DNA of 20,026 nt from Ruminococcaceae bacterium UBA1236 (GCA_002309055.1 DBWO01000037.1:2574-22599), one strand, 5' to 3'; positions 7,042 through 15,321 are shown, counted from the first letter of the stretch. Notes: a model not told the origin generated them from the letters alone. Numbers and translations are program-made.

Positions 7042-8961
7042 TTACCGGAAAAGGTTAAAACCGCAGTACATAACGGTAAAGAGCATTGAGAACCATTCCC
7101 TCAGGCCGAGTTTGCCGAGAAACTCCATAACCGGTTCGGTAAGGTGCTTATCAAGAGCCGTACCGCCGCCCGTTTTGATTATTTCACCTGTGCCGCCCTG
7201 TGCTTCTCCGTTTAATACGGTGAAACCGCAGGTTGTGTAATTAAGGGGCGTTATATTATCTGCAGTGTAACAGACAGTGACACTCACATATTTTCCGCTT
7301 GATTCGGGCACAATACCTTTCATTTTGAAAAGCACACTTTCGCCCGGTTTTATTTTTGCGCCGAAAAGCCCCGCATTGAATGTGACATCCATTCCGTCGG
7401 CATAAACGGCATTTACTCTGATGCTGCCCTTCTTCATCACATTTCTTATTTCGAGCGCGTCCGATTCGCCCGATATGTAGCCGGTAACAGCATTATTGAA
7501 ATCAAAGACAACGGACTTTGACTCATTGTCGGATTTAAGAAACTGCGGATAAGCGGGGTCATCATAGACACTGCCTATCTCGTTTGTCAGAACAAGCTGC
7601 GCGGTCAGATACTTTGTGATATCGCTGAAATAAGTCCAGGCGTGATAATTGCCGAGAGAAAACCATGTGTTATCGGGCAGATAGCAGGTTGAGGCGTCAA
7701 TTGTTTTATCGGGAGATACTTTATATTTGCCGCCGCAGTCTTTAACCTGGGTATAGCCGTCGTCAAACCTTGAGCCGAATGGTGCGCAGGTTGCGCCCGT
7801 TGCGCTTGAAACGGGTATTATGGCATCGGAATTTACCTGCATACCGCTCGCGATTCTGCAGCCCGTGCCCGTGATGATTGAGATATTCATCCCGTGGTCC
7901 CTGCACCACTGCATTTTTTCACCGACCGTCGGCAGAATCTCATAGTGGAAACGGTCGCTCTGCCCGGCGAGCGGAGCGCACTCACTGCCCGAGAGATATT
8001 TTGCCTTGCATTCCTCATATTTTTCAGTGACAGTGAAATCCCACACGCTCGGCCAGTATCCCATCAGATTGACAACATGAGGCACAAGGGAATTGAGCAC
8101 TTTATCAAGAAAACCGAGCTGATTTGCCCTGAGAAGCCACTCATAGTTTTCTTCCGTATGTGTTACTTGCTCGACCATCTGAACAATTGTCTGCTCATCT
8201 GCGTCAACCTGACGAAGGAGCAGGTCGCTGGCGAGACCTGAGCCGCCTATTGCTGGTGAAGAGAGCACAACGGTATCGGCGTCAAGCTGCTCGCCGAAAA
8301 GAGCGAGATATGTTGCGGCAATCTGGCCGCCGTGACTTATGGCGTAAATATTGACTTTATCCTTGCCTGTGTATTTCTTGACAGCTTTTATGTAGTCGTT
8401 AAGCTGATTTGCGCAGTCCTCAGCGCCCATACGCCAGTCAACATTGAAATTATAAATGTTTTCTTTACCTACATAATCCTCGAATATTCCGACCATTTCC
8501 CTGTCGTGGCGGCAGAAATCATTGTCCGTGTCGCTCAGCCACTTGCTGTTTGTCGTTTCGGGGTCGGTATAATACGGATGCAGGTCATATACGCTTGTGC
8601 CGTCCGGATTACAGGCCATATAGGGCCAGGTGTTTTCAAACTCCTCGGCAATAATCTTTGCGATATAATCCGCGTTCCCGAGCGTGAGAGCGCCGAGACC
8701 TATGCCGAGCTCAGCAATTCTTTTCAGAAGATTCGGGCCGAGTTCATCAAGCGAAACACCCGCCCAGGCGCAGACTCCCGTTTCGGGGTCATCACCGTAA
8801 TAAAGGCGGCATCCGCTGTAGCCGGGAAGGATGACTATGGGATTATCCGTTTTTTCACCCTCTATTTCAATCTCGGGGTCGGGAACGGCGCCGTAACCGG
8901 TTACACCGCAAACGCAGGCAAGAAGGACGGCGCAGAGTATGACCGAAATAATCTTTTTCAT
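7042..8961 (-). CDS. Exported LCAT-like alpha/beta hydrolase (lipase/acyltransferase fold), paralogue 1
   Basis: Predicted secreted alpha/beta hydrolase of 639 residues. The chosen ATG opens a clear signal peptide (MKKIISVILCAVLLAC…) and has GAGG 9 bases upstream; a longer in-frame start at 9012 would bury that signal. LLAC resembles a lipobox, so a lipoprotein is possible, but cleavage after GYGA is also plausible. The core shows PIVILPGYSG (41-50, oxyanion region), the nucleophile elbow YAISHGG with Ser209, NSDAII with candidate acid Asp379, and GNYHAW with candidate base His440, in the order seen in lecithin:cholesterol acyltransferase-like enzymes. Residues about 480-590 look like a beta-rich domain, and the C-terminus is hydrophobic and aromatic. 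It is last in a five-gene cluster, 4 bases after the flavoprotein gene. Lipid ester substrates are likely from the fold, but peptidase or other esterase activity is not excluded. Confidence 0.78.
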   Translation of the reverse strand: MKKIISVILCAVLLACVCGVTGYGAVPDPEIEIEGEKTDNPIVILPGYSGCRLYYGDDPETGVCAWAGVSLDELGPNLLKRIAELGIGLGALTLGNADYIAKIIAEEFENTWPYMACNPDGTSVYDLHPYYTDPETTNSKWLSDTDNDFCRHDREMVGIFEDYVGKENIYNFNVDWRMGAEDCANQLNDYIKAVKKYTGKDKVNIYAISHGGQIAATYLALFGEQLDADTVVLSSPAIGGSGLASDLLLRQVDADEQTIVQMVEQVTHTEENYEWLLRANQLGFLDKVLNSLVPHVVNLMGYWPSVWDFTVTEKYEECKAKYLSGSECAPLAGQSDRFHYEILPTVGEKMQWCRDHGMNISIITGTGCRIASGMQVNSDAIIPVSSATGATCAPFGSRFDDGYTQVKDCGGKYKVSPDKTIDASTCYLPDNTWFSLGNYHAWTYFSDITKYLTAQLVLTNEIGSVYDDPAYPQFLKSDNESKSVVFDFNNAVTGYISGESDALEIRNVMKKGSIRVNAVYADGMDVTFNAGLFGAKIKPGESVLFKMKGIVPESSGKYVSVTVCYTADNITPLNYTTCGFTVLNGEAQGGTGEIIKTGGGTALDKHLTEPVMEFLGKLGLREWFSMLFTVMYCGFNLFR

Positions 8962-8965
8962 ATCA

Positions 8966-10297
8966 TCAATCCTCACTGAGTTTACCAACTTTTTTCCAGA
9001 GTCTGTCGGCAACTGCAGACCAGGCAGGCAGTTTTACGGGATCCTTCGGAAAATTGATATAATGGGTTCTGAGCATAAGAGCGAGACTGACGCCTGCCAG
9101 GGCGGCGGAAACGGTTTTAAGCGAAACCTGCTTACCGGTAATACCGCTCAGAATACCTTTAAGGCTCTGCAGGGCATCCGCCGGAGAGGCCTTCATATCA
9201 CCGAGAAATTTTTCGTTGAAAATTATGCCGTTCGCGAAACAGTATTCAAGCTCATCATCGCTTACTGTCGCTATGAGCTTTGTGAGGAAAGCTCTCACAA
9301 GAGAGAAATCTGCGCCCTGTTTCTTATTGTACCTTACGTTAATATCCCACAGGGCTTTTTTATCGGCCCTGCCCTGCCTGAGCGCGGCTTCAAGCACATC
9401 GGCGGCAATATCAAGCATAACCATACTTGAAGTGACGCCCTCGCCGCAGTCCGGCTTTGTGAGACAGGCGGCATCGCCCGCTACGATGAAATTATCCGCG
9501 ACAAGCGAATATGGCGGGCGCCTGAACGGGGTTGTGCCCTTCTCTGTTCTTACAAGCTCAAAATTACCCTGATTTACGACCGCGTCAAGTTTCGCGGCAG
9601 TTCTTTCGGCATTATTGAATGAGCCGACGGCACCCGTGCCGATTATTTTTTCGTTTTCATTCATTGAAAAAGGCGCATACCAGGATTTTGCGTGAAGCCA
9701 GAAGGTATTAATCTGCTTCTCGTCAAATTTCGCGTATCTCAGAAGAACATAGAACATATCGTCATCGGCAAGGGTGAAATTCTCAATGCCGTAGCCGTTG
9801 GGAAGGGCGCGCCTCGCGACGGCACCGGAGCCGGAGCAGTCAACAACAACATCCGCGCGGACTTCTTTAAGGCCGTCCTGCGTTTCATACCTGATACCTG
9901 CAATATGACCGTTTTCAAAAATAAACTCTTTGAAGGCCGCGCCGTATTCAAACTCAGCGCCCGCCTCCTGCGCGTATTTCACCATAAGAGCGACATACTC
10001 GTGCATATGAAGGCCGACGGTTTCCGCCTTCATAAAAAAGTTATATTTATTCGAAGGGGAAGAAAAATGGTTTTCGGTGAATTCAAACGCCCAGGCGGGG
10101 TCTCCCTCGTGCACATCGGGCATTTCAAATGTGTTGATGTCCGTACGCGTTACGTGAAAAATATCCATCCTCGTGCCGAGCGTTTCGGGGCTGAGCTTCT
10201 CAATCACTTTTACTTTGAAGCCGCGCTTTGCCGTTTTACGGGCAAAATACGCTCCGGACGTTGCCGCGCCGATAATAACAATATCATATTTATCCAT
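8966..10297 (-). CDS. Geranylgeranyl-reductase-like FAD-dependent oxidoreductase
   Basis: Flavoprotein of 443 residues. It opens with a dinucleotide-binding strand-turn-helix, DIVIIGAATSGAYFA (5-19), in which the usual GxGxxG reads GxAxxG. The acidic end of the second strand is VIEK (31-34), then come VVDCSGSG (151-158) and the FAD ribityl-binding motif VAGDAACLTKPDCGEGV (272-288). The pattern GDAA…P…GEG is typical of the geranylgeranyl reductase/halogenase branch of p-hydroxybenzoate-hydroxylase-like flavoproteins, which reduce double bonds in isoprenoid lipids in archaea and plants. The bacterial role here is unknown; reducing a polyprenyl or unsaturated lipid chain is an inference. The C-terminal part (about 390-410) has a hydrophobic helix that may touch the membrane. 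AGGGGTG lies 8 bases before the ATG. It sits between two LCAT-like hydrolases, which supports a lipid context. Confidence 0.78.
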   Translation of the reverse strand: MDKYDIVIIGAATSGAYFARKTAKRGFKVKVIEKLSPETLGTRMDIFHVTRTDINTFEMPDVHEGDPAWAFEFTENHFSSPSNKYNFFMKAETVGLHMHEYVALMVKYAQEAGAEFEYGAAFKEFIFENGHIAGIRYETQDGLKEVRADVVVDCSGSGAVARRALPNGYGIENFTLADDDMFYVLLRYAKFDEKQINTFWLHAKSWYAPFSMNENEKIIGTGAVGSFNNAERTAAKLDAVVNQGNFELVRTEKGTTPFRRPPYSLVADNFIVAGDAACLTKPDCGEGVTSSMVMLDIAADVLEAALRQGRADKKALWDINVRYNKKQGADFSLVRAFLTKLIATVSDDELEYCFANGIIFNEKFLGDMKASPADALQSLKGILSGITGKQVSLKTVSAALAGVSLALMLRTHYINFPKDPVKLPAWSAVADRLWKKVGKLSED

Positions 10298-10350
10298 TAT
10301 GCTTACACCCCTGTTATTTACTCCGCTTTATCATTCGTCTGAAACGGGAT

Positions 10351-10376
10351 GACCCTGGCCGGAAAAGGTCAGGGTC
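10351..10376. repeat. Inverted repeat between the hydrolase and flavoprotein genes
   Basis: The arms are GACCCTGGCC (10351-10360) and GGTCAGGGTC (10367-10376), with loop GGAAAA. On the minus strand, the operon strand, one pair is a C-A mismatch and no U-run follows. On the plus strand the same pair is G-U and a T-rich stretch follows. It is therefore not a good operon terminator; it may be an mRNA-stability hairpin or a stop for antisense transcripts. Confidence 0.5.
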
Positions 10377-10385
10377 TGGTTTATT

Positions 10386-12218
10386 TTATATACCGAAGAG
10401 CCCGCCGAAAAAGGTTTCAATCTTATCAATAAAACCATTCAGAGCGGCTTTGGGCATTTCGGAATAGCCGTTCGTGCCGAAATTGTCATAGAGCCAGTTG
10501 CTTATTTTCGCGAGGAAGGAGGGATCCTTCTCTTTCTCAATCTTATAAGCCCCTATGCTCGCAAGGCACTTTCCGAGGCGCTCCTCGCATCTTGCAAAAT
10601 CCGCCGAGGTTTTAAGGTTATCGGCAAGCACCGCGTTTGCCTCGTCAACAGCGCTCTTAAGCTCCGCCTTCTTTGAAGGAAGAAGCCAGGTTGTGTTTAC
10701 GCCTTCCGCCTTCTCAAGAAGCTCGTGCAGCTTTCTGACATCCCTTCCGGAAAGGAACTGCGGAAACTCGGGTGATGTATAGACATTCTTTATGTTATCG
10801 TTTGCGATAAGCTGCATAGCAAGTCGGAGAATAACATCGTTATGCGCGGTAAGGTCGTGCCTCTGGCCGTCAAAATAGAAGGTATGATCGGGCAAAAGAC
10901 CTGCCGAAGCGTCAACAACCCTGCCCGGAGAAATGTGGTTATGAGCGGGATTTGAGCAATGGGTATTCTTCTGTTTATATCCTTCGGGGAGAGTTTCGCC
11001 GCAATTTGCCGCATATGCACCCATTGAGGTTGAGTCAAGGTCTATGATAAAGTCACCGTTTTCCTTGTTCCAGCTTTCGCCGACATTGATTACGGCGTAG
11101 TTGTATTCGGCAACGTCAAACACCTGAACGCCCTTGTTCACAAGCTTCTGCACATTTGAACGCGCGTGAAGTTGCGCCTGATAATACTTATCGGTCTGCT
11201 CCTTTATATGAACCATTTCAGGTGAGGAAAGATATCTCTGAGCGGCAGAGGGATAATCTGCGCTCGGGCAGAGGGTCCACATGCTTGTGCTTCTTATCAT
11301 CGTGTTTTCAACAAGATGCTTCACGCCCTTCTCCAGCGTTGCCATAAGAACCTCGTCCGGCAGAATGCGCGCGACAATTTCGATGAGTCTCGCGGTGAAT
11401 TCATCAAGCAGACGGATTTCCTCAAGGAAGCCGTTATAGAGATAATCCGCTTTGAGGAAGTTGATTCTGCCGTTGAAAACATCGCCGATTATTGATGAGC
11501 CGTCGAGAGCGGGCACAACAAACATAACCTTATGAAGCTGATCCATAACCTCGGGATGATACTCGAGCATAGCGCTCACGATAGTGCTGCCCTGCGAAAG
11601 CGGCACAAGGTTAACCTTTTTGTGGCCGGTCTGCTCCTTGACCATCTGAATATAATTATAAAGCTCTTCAACAAGGTCAATATGATTGCCGAATGAGTTA
11701 TAGGAGAAATAATAAATATGATCTTTCGGAAGGTCTGTGGGATACATCTCAAAGGGGATGTGCGTATTGATTATCTTCTTTTCGTATTCATTGCAGTCTG
11801 CATAGGAATACATAAATTTCTCGGTGACGACATTGCCTGTATTCTGCGCGTAAAGGTCACTGGAGTTGATTCCGAAGCTGTCATCAATAACATCAGCGAA
11901 AGCGTCTGAAAGGCCCACATCTCTCTGCGCCGCAAGAGAGAGAAAAGCAGGTGCGATAATGCGGGCGACTATTTTGTCAACCTGCAGATATGCAGGGAAG
12001 GCGGAAACTTTGTTGCCGTCCTTATCAAGCACAAAGTTGCCGTCATCATCAACCACAACAACGCTCGACTGACCGAGGCCGGGAACGATGATTGTGGGAT
12101 AAAAGCCGCAGTCCGATGAGCATGAGCTCAGCTTCTTCGCAAAGCCGATACAGGTAAAAGAAAGCATAATGACTGCGCATAGTAAAAGAGAAACGATTGA
12201 TTTGAATGCCTTTTTCAA
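10386..12218 (-). CDS. Exported LCAT-like alpha/beta hydrolase with FIVAR-like C-terminal module, paralogue 2
   Basis: Predicted secreted hydrolase of 610 residues. The start is TTG, supported by GGAGGGG 5 bases upstream and by the signal peptide it opens (MKKAFKSIVSLLLCAVIML…, likely cut after GFA). It is a diverged paralogue of the hydrolase at 7042-8961: both share VPG/LPG near the N-terminus, a VN(L/I)…S-x-G elbow, DAS…LPD.T, then His, then I..VY..P..PQFL at matching spacing. Candidate triad: Ser208 in VPLSQGS, Asp389 in GDFII and His454 in GQRHDL. Residues about 495-555 form an extra helical module resembling FIVAR domains of Gram-positive surface proteins, possibly for carbohydrate or wall binding. 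The C-terminus ends in an amphipathic segment (FIDKIETFFGGLFGI). It follows the diesterase gene by 17 bases. Confidence 0.75.
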   Translation of the reverse strand: MKKAFKSIVSLLLCAVIMLSFTCIGFAKKLSSCSSDCGFYPTIIVPGLGQSSVVVVDDDGNFVLDKDGNKVSAFPAYLQVDKIVARIIAPAFLSLAAQRDVGLSDAFADVIDDSFGINSSDLYAQNTGNVVTEKFMYSYADCNEYEKKIINTHIPFEMYPTDLPKDHIYYFSYNSFGNHIDLVEELYNYIQMVKEQTGHKKVNLVPLSQGSTIVSAMLEYHPEVMDQLHKVMFVVPALDGSSIIGDVFNGRINFLKADYLYNGFLEEIRLLDEFTARLIEIVARILPDEVLMATLEKGVKHLVENTMIRSTSMWTLCPSADYPSAAQRYLSSPEMVHIKEQTDKYYQAQLHARSNVQKLVNKGVQVFDVAEYNYAVINVGESWNKENGDFIIDLDSTSMGAYAANCGETLPEGYKQKNTHCSNPAHNHISPGRVVDASAGLLPDHTFYFDGQRHDLTAHNDVILRLAMQLIANDNIKNVYTSPEFPQFLSGRDVRKLHELLEKAEGVNTTWLLPSKKAELKSAVDEANAVLADNLKTSADFARCEERLGKCLASIGAYKIEKEKDPSFLAKISNWLYDNFGTNGYSEMPKAALNGFIDKIETFFGGLFGI

Positions 12219-12223
12219 TTTGA

Positions 12224-12230
12224 CCCCTCC
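12224..12230 (-). promoter_or_regulatory. Ribosome binding site supporting a TTG start
   Basis: GGAGGGG on the minus strand lies 5 bases before the TTG at 12218. There is no ATG or GTG near it that would keep the signal peptide, so the TTG start is favoured. Confidence 0.75.
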
Positions 12231-12235
12231 AATAA

Positions 12236-12934
12236 TTAATTACAGAAATAATCCGACTCAATATAATCTATGTCCATTTCCCTCAGGCGCCTGTAATCGT
12301 CTTCATTATTAACGGTCCAGACTCCGACTTCAAGGCCTCTTGAGTGGAATGCGCTGATGAGTTCCTCATCCAGCAGGTTGTAATCCACATCAATGGAAAA
12401 ACCACCGTCAAAACAGCGCTCGTAGCCGAGGTCCTTCTCACCCATTCCGTGAGTGAGCATAATGGGGATACCGGGCACATACTGCCTTGAGAGAGTGATG
12501 TTGTCAAAATCAAAGGACTGCACCACACATTTTCCGATGTCGTAAACATCCCGCATAAGGTCGTAAATATCTTTAATCTGATTTTCGTCAAGGCGGCTCT
12601 TGATTTCAACAAAGCATATCATACCGCCTTCGCGCATTATCTCAAGGTAACGCCTGAAGGTGCATACATAAACCTCGTCATCAGTTGTATCATTCATTAT
12701 CGGCTTTGACAGAAGAGTTGCAAGGTCGGTTTCCTCGGCGACAAGCTCCGTGCCGTCTGCAAACCTTACAATGCTGTCGTGATTAATGATAAACTCACCG
12801 TCCGCCGTGATTCTCACATCGGTTTCCGCTCCGTCAAAGCCTTTTTCACGGGCTTTTATGAAAGCAATCTCCGTATTTGCCGGGTATACCCCGCTGTAGC
12901 CCCTGTGGGCAATATTTTTAACATTCTTATACAT
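12236..12934 (-). CDS. Glycerophosphodiester phosphodiesterase (GDPD family)
   Basis: A 232-residue cytoplasmic enzyme without a signal peptide. GDPD enzymes split deacylated phospholipids (glycerophosphodiesters) into glycerol 3-phosphate and an alcohol. The N-terminal signature is complete: AHRGYSG with His10 and Arg11, NTEIAF, GFDGAETDVRITADGE with metal ligands Glu37 and Asp39, and NHDS with His52. The C-terminal barrel closes with VGVWTVNNEDD and DYIESD, the usual last strands of the family. Length matches small bacterial GDPDs of the UgpQ type. The ATG is 1 base after the AIM24-family stop, with GAGG inside the end of that gene, so the two are translationally coupled. The neighbouring exported LCAT-like hydrolases could deacylate lipids and supply its substrates, but they act on the other side of the membrane, so uptake would be needed. 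Confidence 0.9.
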   Translation of the reverse strand: MYKNVKNIAHRGYSGVYPANTEIAFIKAREKGFDGAETDVRITADGEFIINHDSIVRFADGTELVAEETDLATLLSKPIMNDTTDDEVYVCTFRRYLEIMREGGMICFVEIKSRLDENQIKDIYDLMRDVYDIGKCVVQSFDFDNITLSRQYVPGIPIMLTHGMGEKDLGYERCFDGGFSIDVDYNLLDEELISAFHSRGLEVGVWTVNNEDDYRRLREMDIDYIESDYFCN

Positions 12935-12935
12935 T

Positions 12936-13610
12936 TTACGACCTCATTGACGGTGTAACAACAGCGGCCGAAAGTTTTGACGCGGGCATAGTCTGAAGAG
13001 TGACCTTGCCGGGACCTGTAACCACAGTATTAAAGAAGCCCTCACCGCCCAAAAGAGTGTTTTTAATTCCTCCGACAGACTGGATATCCATAGAGCAGGT
13101 TGAGTCCATCATGGCGAGAATGCCCGTGTCAAGAACTATTTTTTCGCCCGCGGCAAGCTCCTTGGTTTCAGCCATGCCGTCTATCTCAATAAAAGCAATG
13201 CCTTCGCCCGAGAGTTTCTGCATTATGAAGCCCTCGCCGCCGAAAAAGCCCGCGCCGATTTTTTTCTGGAAGAATACGCTCATTTCAACACCGGGTGTGG
13301 AAGCGAGATAAGCGGATTTCTGGCAGATTATTTCTCTGCCGGGTGCAACCGGCACGGCAAGAATCTGACCCGGAAGCCTTGAGCCGAAGGCAATGATTCC
13401 TTCACCGCCCTGCGCGGTATAAATATTATGAAAAAGTGCCTCTCCGGTAAGCGCTTTTGAAAAGAGTTTTCCGATGCCGCCGCCCTGTGTATTCATCTGC
13501 ATATTGGGGCTCATCCAGCTCATGGCGCCGCCCTGGCACTTGATGCTTTCGCCGGCAGCAAGACTGATTTCCACTACAGGCAGAGGGGTACCTTTTATCT
13601 CGTAATTCAT
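12936..13610 (-). CDS. TIGR00266/AIM24 family protein
   Basis: A 224-residue all-beta protein of the AIM24 family, named for a yeast mitochondrial protein needed for inner-membrane organisation; bacterial members have no settled function. The family look is clear: MNYEIKGTPLPVVEISLAAGE at the start, CQGGAMSWMS (25-34), repeated glycine-rich turns such as GGGIGKLFS, GGEGIIAFG and GAGFFGGEGF, and the late LGGEGFFNTVVTGPG. These repeats fit a double-stranded beta-helix-like fold. There is no signal peptide or membrane segment. AGGAGG lies 8 bases before the ATG, and a near-consensus promoter lies about 35-60 bases upstream, so this is the first gene of the five-gene cluster. It may organise a membrane-associated complex for the lipid enzymes downstream; that is inference. 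Confidence 0.88.
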   Translation of the reverse strand: MNYEIKGTPLPVVEISLAAGESIKCQGGAMSWMSPNMQMNTQGGGIGKLFSKALTGEALFHNIYTAQGGEGIIAFGSRLPGQILAVPVAPGREIICQKSAYLASTPGVEMSVFFQKKIGAGFFGGEGFIMQKLSGEGIAFIEIDGMAETKELAAGEKIVLDTGILAMMDSTCSMDIQSVGGIKNTLLGGEGFFNTVVTGPGKVTLQTMPASKLSAAVVTPSMRS

Positions 13611-13642
13611 TCTTTTATCCTCCTTGATATTTTATAAATTAT

Positions 13643-13671
13643 ATTATACTATGCGGCATTTATAAAGTCAA
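13643..13671 (-). promoter_or_regulatory. Near-consensus sigma-A promoter of the five-gene lipid-like cluster
   Basis: On the minus strand, TTGACT (13671-13666) and TATAAT (13648-13643) are separated by exactly 17 bases. Transcription should begin about 25 bases before the AGGAGG of the AIM24-family gene. No other promoter of similar quality is apparent before 7042, so it may drive all five genes. Confidence 0.85.
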
Positions 13672-13718
13672 ACCAAAACAAGGTTTAAAAGGCGTGATTT
13701 TTGCTGTTTTTAAACGCT

Positions 13719-13752
13719 CAAAAAAGAAGCCGGCAGGAAAAACCATGCCGGC
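13719..13752 (-). terminator. Intrinsic terminator of putP
   Basis: On the minus strand, GCCGGCA (13752-13746) and TGCCGGC (13735-13729) form a strong GC stem, followed by TTCTTTTTT (13728-13720). It begins 18 bases after the putP stop and separates putP from the promoter of the next cluster. Confidence 0.9.
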
Positions 13753-13770
13753 ATCTTTGAATTCTGTTAA

Positions 13771-15279
13771 TTATTCTTCTTCGCTCACGCTGACAGCCTT
13801 ATCAAACAGGTCCTTAACTTCCTGCTTGGGCTCGGGTGTGATGAGTGTAACGATAACGGCCGCAAGTGTGCCGACGATAAAGCCGGGCACGATTTCGTAA
13901 AGGTAGAAACCGTTATCAGCATTATTGACAAGAATAAGCCAGAGTATGTCAGTAACAGCTCCGCACACAACGCCGGCAATTGCGCCTTTGTAATTGAAAC
14001 GCTTCCAGAAGAGTGAAAGGATGATAACGGGGCCGAAGGATGCGCCGAAACCGCCCCAAGCGTTTTCAACAAGGTTCATAATGCCGCTTGCCGCGCTGGA
14101 TTTGCTGCTCGCAATGAAGTATGCAACAACAGCGATTATAAGAACAACAATTCTGCCGACCCAGAGCGCCTCTTTATCGGATGCCTGTTTTCTGATAACG
14201 GGCTTATAAATATCGCTGGTGAAGGAAGATGAAGCAACAAGAAGCTGTGAATCCGCAGTGCTCATTGCCGCGGCAATGACAGCTGAAAGGAGAAGACCGC
14301 CGACAAAAGCGGGGAAGAGCTCTGTGCATTTGATGAAAATTCTTTCCTGAAGGCCATCAGCGAGAAGCTGCTCTGCGTAAAGCGCTCTGCCGAGAATGGC
14401 AATTGCGATTGCAGCACCGAGAGAAAGAATAACCCAGATTATGCCGATAACAGCAGACTTCTTAAGGGTTTTGGAATTCTTTGCGGACATAAATCTGACT
14501 ATAATGTGGGGCATACCGAAATAGCCGAGTCCCCAACCGAAACCGGAAACTATATCTGTCCAGCTTGAGGTGAAGGGGTTGGAATTAAATGAGCTTACGG
14601 TACCATCCTGCATAATATAATCCCTCGTGATGTTAGCCGCGGAGAAATCGGCGGCCTTTACGATAAGGATGGGAACAGCAAGAAGGGCGATAAGCATCAT
14701 AAGACCCTGGAAGAAATCGGTCCAGCAAACGGCCTTGAAGCCGCCGAGGAACGTGTAAAGAACGATAATTGCAGCAAAGATAATGAGAGCTTTTTCCTGA
14801 GGAACAGAGGGAAGCACCTTGGTGAAAACAGCGGCGCCCGCAAGAAAGCTGGAAGCAACATATGCTGTGAAGCAGATAAGGAAGATAATCGCGCAGATTA
14901 TCTGAAGCGCTTTGCCCTCTTCAAGGAATCTGTTCTTGAGGTACTGCGGAATGGTGATTGAATCATTTGCGGCGGCGGAGAAACGGCGGAGCCTTCTTGC
15001 AACGAGAATCCAGTTAAGGATTGTGCCGACTGCAAGACCGATGCCGATCCACACCTTGCCCATACCGAAGGCAAGAATGCTGCCGGGGAAACCCATAAGA
15101 AGCCAACCGCTCATATCGGACGCCTGCGCGCTCATCGCGGTGACCCAGGGACCCATTGAACGGCCGCCGAGGAAATAATCCTTTTCATTACCGTTCTTGG
15201 TTTTGATAAAGAAGAATATGCCTACACCTATAATCAAAGCGAAATACATGATGAAGGCAATCAGCTGTGCGTTAAACAT
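13771..15279 (-). CDS. putP: Sodium/proline symporter (SSS family, PutP-like)
   Basis: Inner-membrane Na+/solute symporter of 502 residues, the usual PutP length, with about 13 hydrophobic segments. TM2 has AQASDMSGWLLMGFPG; Asp55 and Ser57 fall at the same numbers as the Na+- and proline-site residues of E. coli PutP. AMSTADSQLL places Ser340 and Thr341 at the positions of the second conserved Na+ pair. GYFGMPHIIVRFMS (253-266) is another PutP hallmark. Proline import is therefore the best reading, and the neighbouring proBAC genes strengthen it. It has its own promoter and terminator, so it is transcribed alone or by read-through from proC. AAGAGGTG lies just before the ATG. Other SSS substrates are possible but less likely. 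Confidence 0.92.
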   Translation of the reverse strand: MFNAQLIAFIMYFALIIGVGIFFFIKTKNGNEKDYFLGGRSMGPWVTAMSAQASDMSGWLLMGFPGSILAFGMGKVWIGIGLAVGTILNWILVARRLRRFSAAANDSITIPQYLKNRFLEEGKALQIICAIIFLICFTAYVASSFLAGAAVFTKVLPSVPQEKALIIFAAIIVLYTFLGGFKAVCWTDFFQGLMMLIALLAVPILIVKAADFSAANITRDYIMQDGTVSSFNSNPFTSSWTDIVSGFGWGLGYFGMPHIIVRFMSAKNSKTLKKSAVIGIIWVILSLGAAIAIAILGRALYAEQLLADGLQERIFIKCTELFPAFVGGLLLSAVIAAAMSTADSQLLVASSSFTSDIYKPVIRKQASDKEALWVGRIVVLIIAVVAYFIASSKSSAASGIMNLVENAWGGFGASFGPVIILSLFWKRFNYKGAIAGVVCGAVTDILWLILVNNADNGFYLYEIVPGFIVGTLAAVIVTLITPEPKQEVKDLFDKAVSVSEEE

Positions 15280-15321
15280 AAATACACCTCTTATAAATAA
15301 ATTTCATAATAAACCTGTGGA

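Noticed and set aside
8332..8979. Long plus-strand open frame of 215 codons
   Set aside because: It lies antisense within the LCAT-like gene at 7042-8961, has no ribosome site and no recognisable motif; the minus strand has a signal peptide and catalytic motifs.
8962..9012. Longer start for the LCAT-like hydrolase at 9012
   Set aside because: It would overlap the end of the flavoprotein gene and place 17 residues before a clear signal peptide; GAGG at 8974-8971 fits the ATG at 8961.
9692..10342. Long plus-strand open frame of 216 codons
   Set aside because: It is antisense to the flavoprotein gene, whose FAD motifs are intact on the minus strand, and it has no family motifs of its own.
10351..10376. 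Intrinsic terminator splitting the five-gene cluster
   Set aside because: In the operon direction the stem has a mismatch and is followed by AUCCCGUUUC, not a U-run.
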